64,000 nucleotides of DNA from Dasyornis broadbenti (taxonomy: Eukaryota; Chordata; Aves; Passeriformes; Dasyornithidae), in the NCBI GenBank assembly GCA_013397935.1, contig VZRN01006818.1, positions 2,510,431 through 2,574,430 on the forward strand, given 5' to 3'. The position numbers were made by a program, and so were the translations under genes. A model generated the notes under the pieces. That model worked only from the letters and a program-made list of their open reading frames with translations, was not told the DNA's origin and made no database searches. Below, piece after piece: positions 61,081 to 64,000 of the stretch (its first letter is position 1; each line of letters opens with the position of its first letter).

Positions 61081-64000
61081 GAAATAAAACAATTCAGATT
61101 TGTCTTAGCTACCAAAAAAACCCCTCAGAAACAGGAAGATTTATCAAAAGATGAAGAGTTCTGATTTAAAATTTCATAAAAGATGTATCAACAAATACTA
61201 CTTATCAGAAGTGACCTTCATGCTGGTGTGAGCCCTACCACCAGCAACTGAGCTAATGCAAAATAATGACATCCTAGTAGCCCCTCTACCAGTTGTACAA
61301 GAACTGAACCAGCATGGATATTGTACTCAACAACCACATGGTGGCTATTTTTCGAGGAGGTGCTCAAAAACCTGCTAGGAGGCATCCCTTAACCAGGGCC
61401 AGAGCATGCCGTCTACATCAGCATGGCAGACAATCCCAAGAAACTTGAAATCCCAGGTGCAACTGCTCTTGTCAGCCTCCTTCTCCTAAAACAGAAGCAT
61501 GAAAAGGTTTTTAGAGTCATTAGAATTTCATTTTCTCCTAGGCAGTCCAGAATTTGTCCTGGATCCTGCAGAACAAACACTAAGACAAATTTACTTTTAC
61601 AAAAATAGATGAATCTCTGCCTTCCTTGTTGAACAGAGGTTTTGATAGCTACAGGTGCTCTGTGTCCATCTAAAGTGGAATGTAGCAAGACAAAGAGAAT
61701 GGAATTACAGTGAAAGTTTTTAGGATGTATTTTTTTTCTTTAAAAGGAGGAAAATAAGAACACATTTTAAGTTTTAAGCAAGGCCTGATTTTCATCACTA
61801 TCAATAGGGCATTACTGTTGTTCTTCTATCTCAAGTCATAGTTACACCAGAAAAAAAATTGTATGTCACTGTTTTAATATGTCAGAAGTAATATTTTAAA
61901 AGTAAACTTCTAAAGAAGATGATTTTTTTCTCTTTTTTTTTTTTTTAAGTAAATATTATGGATTCAGGTCAAATATCAGGGTGGGGAGGGGAATCTCACC
62001 TACAATACTAACTCTTCTCACAAAATAATCTTACCCAGAGCTCAACTGACCTTTGCTTAGGTAGAGATTACTACATCTACTACTGATTAACCCGAAACAA
62101 ATGGATCACTGTTAATAAATGAAACTTTCATTAATGCATGGGGGTAAGAGGCAGAAAAGCTATTACAGCCTTATTTTAAAATGTGCATCTAGTCAATAGT
62201 CACAGAAAAACTTCCTAGATATATGAGTTGCTGTATGAGTAGAACAGACTCGCTCTAGAACCCATATGGCCATAGTTCAACCTACATCCCAAGAACAACA
62301 GAATATAATTACCGCACTGCACTATGTAAGTGTATTTACCAATTGCATACTGTTTCACTGCTTAGAAAGTTAGGCTGTTTAAAGAAATTCATGAACATGA
62401 CTCCCTATGTTACACAAGAGTTTTCTTAGTGTGAAAAGAGAAGCTGGAGTGGTTTTTCACTTTTACTTTAGCAGAAAAGCTTTATTTTACTGGTTTTATT
62501 TTTTAAATTGATACAAACATGCTAGCATTTGGAGATCATTCAAAAAGTCTATTAAATTTATTCTCTAAACAGTATTTTATTTTACTTTCCTTTTAAGTAA
62601 TAATTCCCTTAAAACTTCCTCCCATCACAAAAAACAGCCAAGTACCAACAACACCGTCACAGTAATCAGGAGATTGTGTCAAATTTACTTAGCTTCGTAC
62701 AAAACTTCAATTAGTGCACATATAATTGTTCTTGAGACATCTTGAGACCTGAGTTTTCCTTGTTTGGTCTCCCTGGACAAAACTTTTGTTTTCTCTTTTG
62801 CGGTGGCTCCAAGTGTAAAAAATTAAAATTATTAATTTTAAAAATCCAGAAATGTATTTTACTGGGTCAGTTTATTCTTTTGACTCAATATAATTCTCCC
62901 TGAAGTCACACAGTTTGTATTGAATTTTAATGAAGATTCCTATGAAGCACTTTCACAATTCTACAAAATTCTTTTAACATAAGTACTTCTCTTAATGTGG
63001 TTGCTAAAAGCTGTGATATCCCAATACCTCTATAGGTTGTCAGTGACTGAATCTTTGATTCCATGTGTATCACCTATGAAACAAGAACTGTGGTGCAATG
63101 TCGGAAGTCTCATCACATTTTATGTTTTTTCTGCCTTATCCATTACAAGGATCCACTGATACTGAATTTATTTCATTAGAAACAGATAGAAACACAATAT
63201 GGTTGTTGCTTTCTTCATGCCCAAATTCTACCCAGCTGCCACTGACATATTCAGTAATGCATTTCAATAAAAGAATTATTAAGTTAGCTGTAAAATAACA
63301 TTATTTTCAAACAAGTATCAACAAACAGCATCTTTCCATTAATCGATCATAATATACCTTCTGCTACAGGCATTTTAAAATGTACATAACTTCATAGCTG
63401 GGTTTTAAAAATCTGTTAACCTTTGCAGTCCTGTAGTACAATACACCCAGTTTTAGAGCTAGCTGCTGACACATTATTGGTTTTTACAAAGTCATAAAAG
63501 CTTATATTAAGCTTCTATTAAAACTTACAGTTTATGACAGATTTGTCAGATTTAATTTATTTCTAGTTTAGTTGTATCAAATTATACCAATTTGAGACTT
63601 GATGATATGATTTCTACCAAGGGAAAACATATTATCTGGTAACAAATGTTGTAAACTACTGTAATTCAGTTCAGAGAAAAAGTCATCCAATAGAATTTAC
63701 TATCAGAAGCAAATATACTTACATACTTTATTCACTTGGAATGCCTTTCTCCACTTAAAAAATACATTTCCACATACTCTACATACATTTTAGACATTAT
63801 GAAGTCAAGCACATTCATTTCCTTCTGCATTTGTAAGTCCATGATACAGAGTTCCTTAGGTCAAAGATCTAGTCTCCCATCAATTCTGTTTTACTTGCAC
63901 TGCCACTAATGAGTATTTCAAAATACAGAAGACCCTTCATAAAAAATTGCTAACAAGAAAACAATATAGCAAAATAAAAATGGTGTCATCCAGCACTAGC
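61081..64000. other. non-coding stretch, nothing recognised
   Basis: AT-rich sequence with a poly-T patch near 61933-61946. Donor-like sites on the minus strand (TTGTAG|GTGAGA near 62003, CTGG|GTAAGA near 62033) might belong to upstream exons of the candidate gene at 57.9-60.4 kb, but no open exon could be bounded. Confidence 0.4.

Noticed and set aside
1..64000. tRNA, rRNA, snRNA, microRNA hairpins and CRISPR arrays
   Set aside because: No conserved boxes, spaced direct repeats or convincing long hairpins were seen on either strand; a covariance-model search would be needed to exclude small RNAs.

Overview
This is a window of vertebrate, almost certainly avian, nuclear DNA. It is AT-rich, mostly non-coding and intronic or intergenic in character. 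The case for a bird rests on at least four CR1 LINE tails or bodies carrying the typical ends (TCCAACC..ATTCTATGA-like), a fifth CR1 piece from the reverse transcriptase, and a solo LTR of avian endogenous-retrovirus type. Nothing bacterial is present: there are no operons, no CRISPR, and no tRNA or rRNA genes that I could see.

Layout. 1-15.8 kb: AT-rich sequence with one CR1, a 26-N assembly gap (4827-4852) and two weak exon-like segments on the minus strand (5083-5172, 5490-5540). 15.8-16.7 kb: the best-supported gene part, a first coding exon on the minus strand (15804-15936) with a good start context, a GC-richer leader holding a short upstream ORF, and a GTAAGT donor. Its gene must continue towards lower coordinates and probably leaves the window. 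16.7-27.8 kb: nothing gene-like. 27.8-32.2 kb: three CR1 copies. 34-36.5 kb: A-rich and (CA)n simple repeats and a diverged pair of about 60-bp direct repeats. 38-49 kb: several isolated plus-strand exon-like segments of low certainty. 53.6-54.0 kb: a solo LTR on the minus strand. 57.8-60.4 kb: a second candidate minus-strand gene, with a 35-nt exon (60385-60419) joining in frame to a CpG-rich 336-nt last coding exon (57954-58289) that has a signal-peptide-like start. 60.6-61.1 kb: a CR1 reverse-transcriptase fragment. 61.1-64 kb: nothing recognised.

The two minus-strand candidates could not be named. All five CR1 pieces lie on the plus strand, antisense to both candidates, which fits (but does not prove) an intronic setting. 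No pathway can be assembled from what is visible. All exon calls were made by eye from splice signals, open frames and base composition, and the weaker ones are expected to include false positives.
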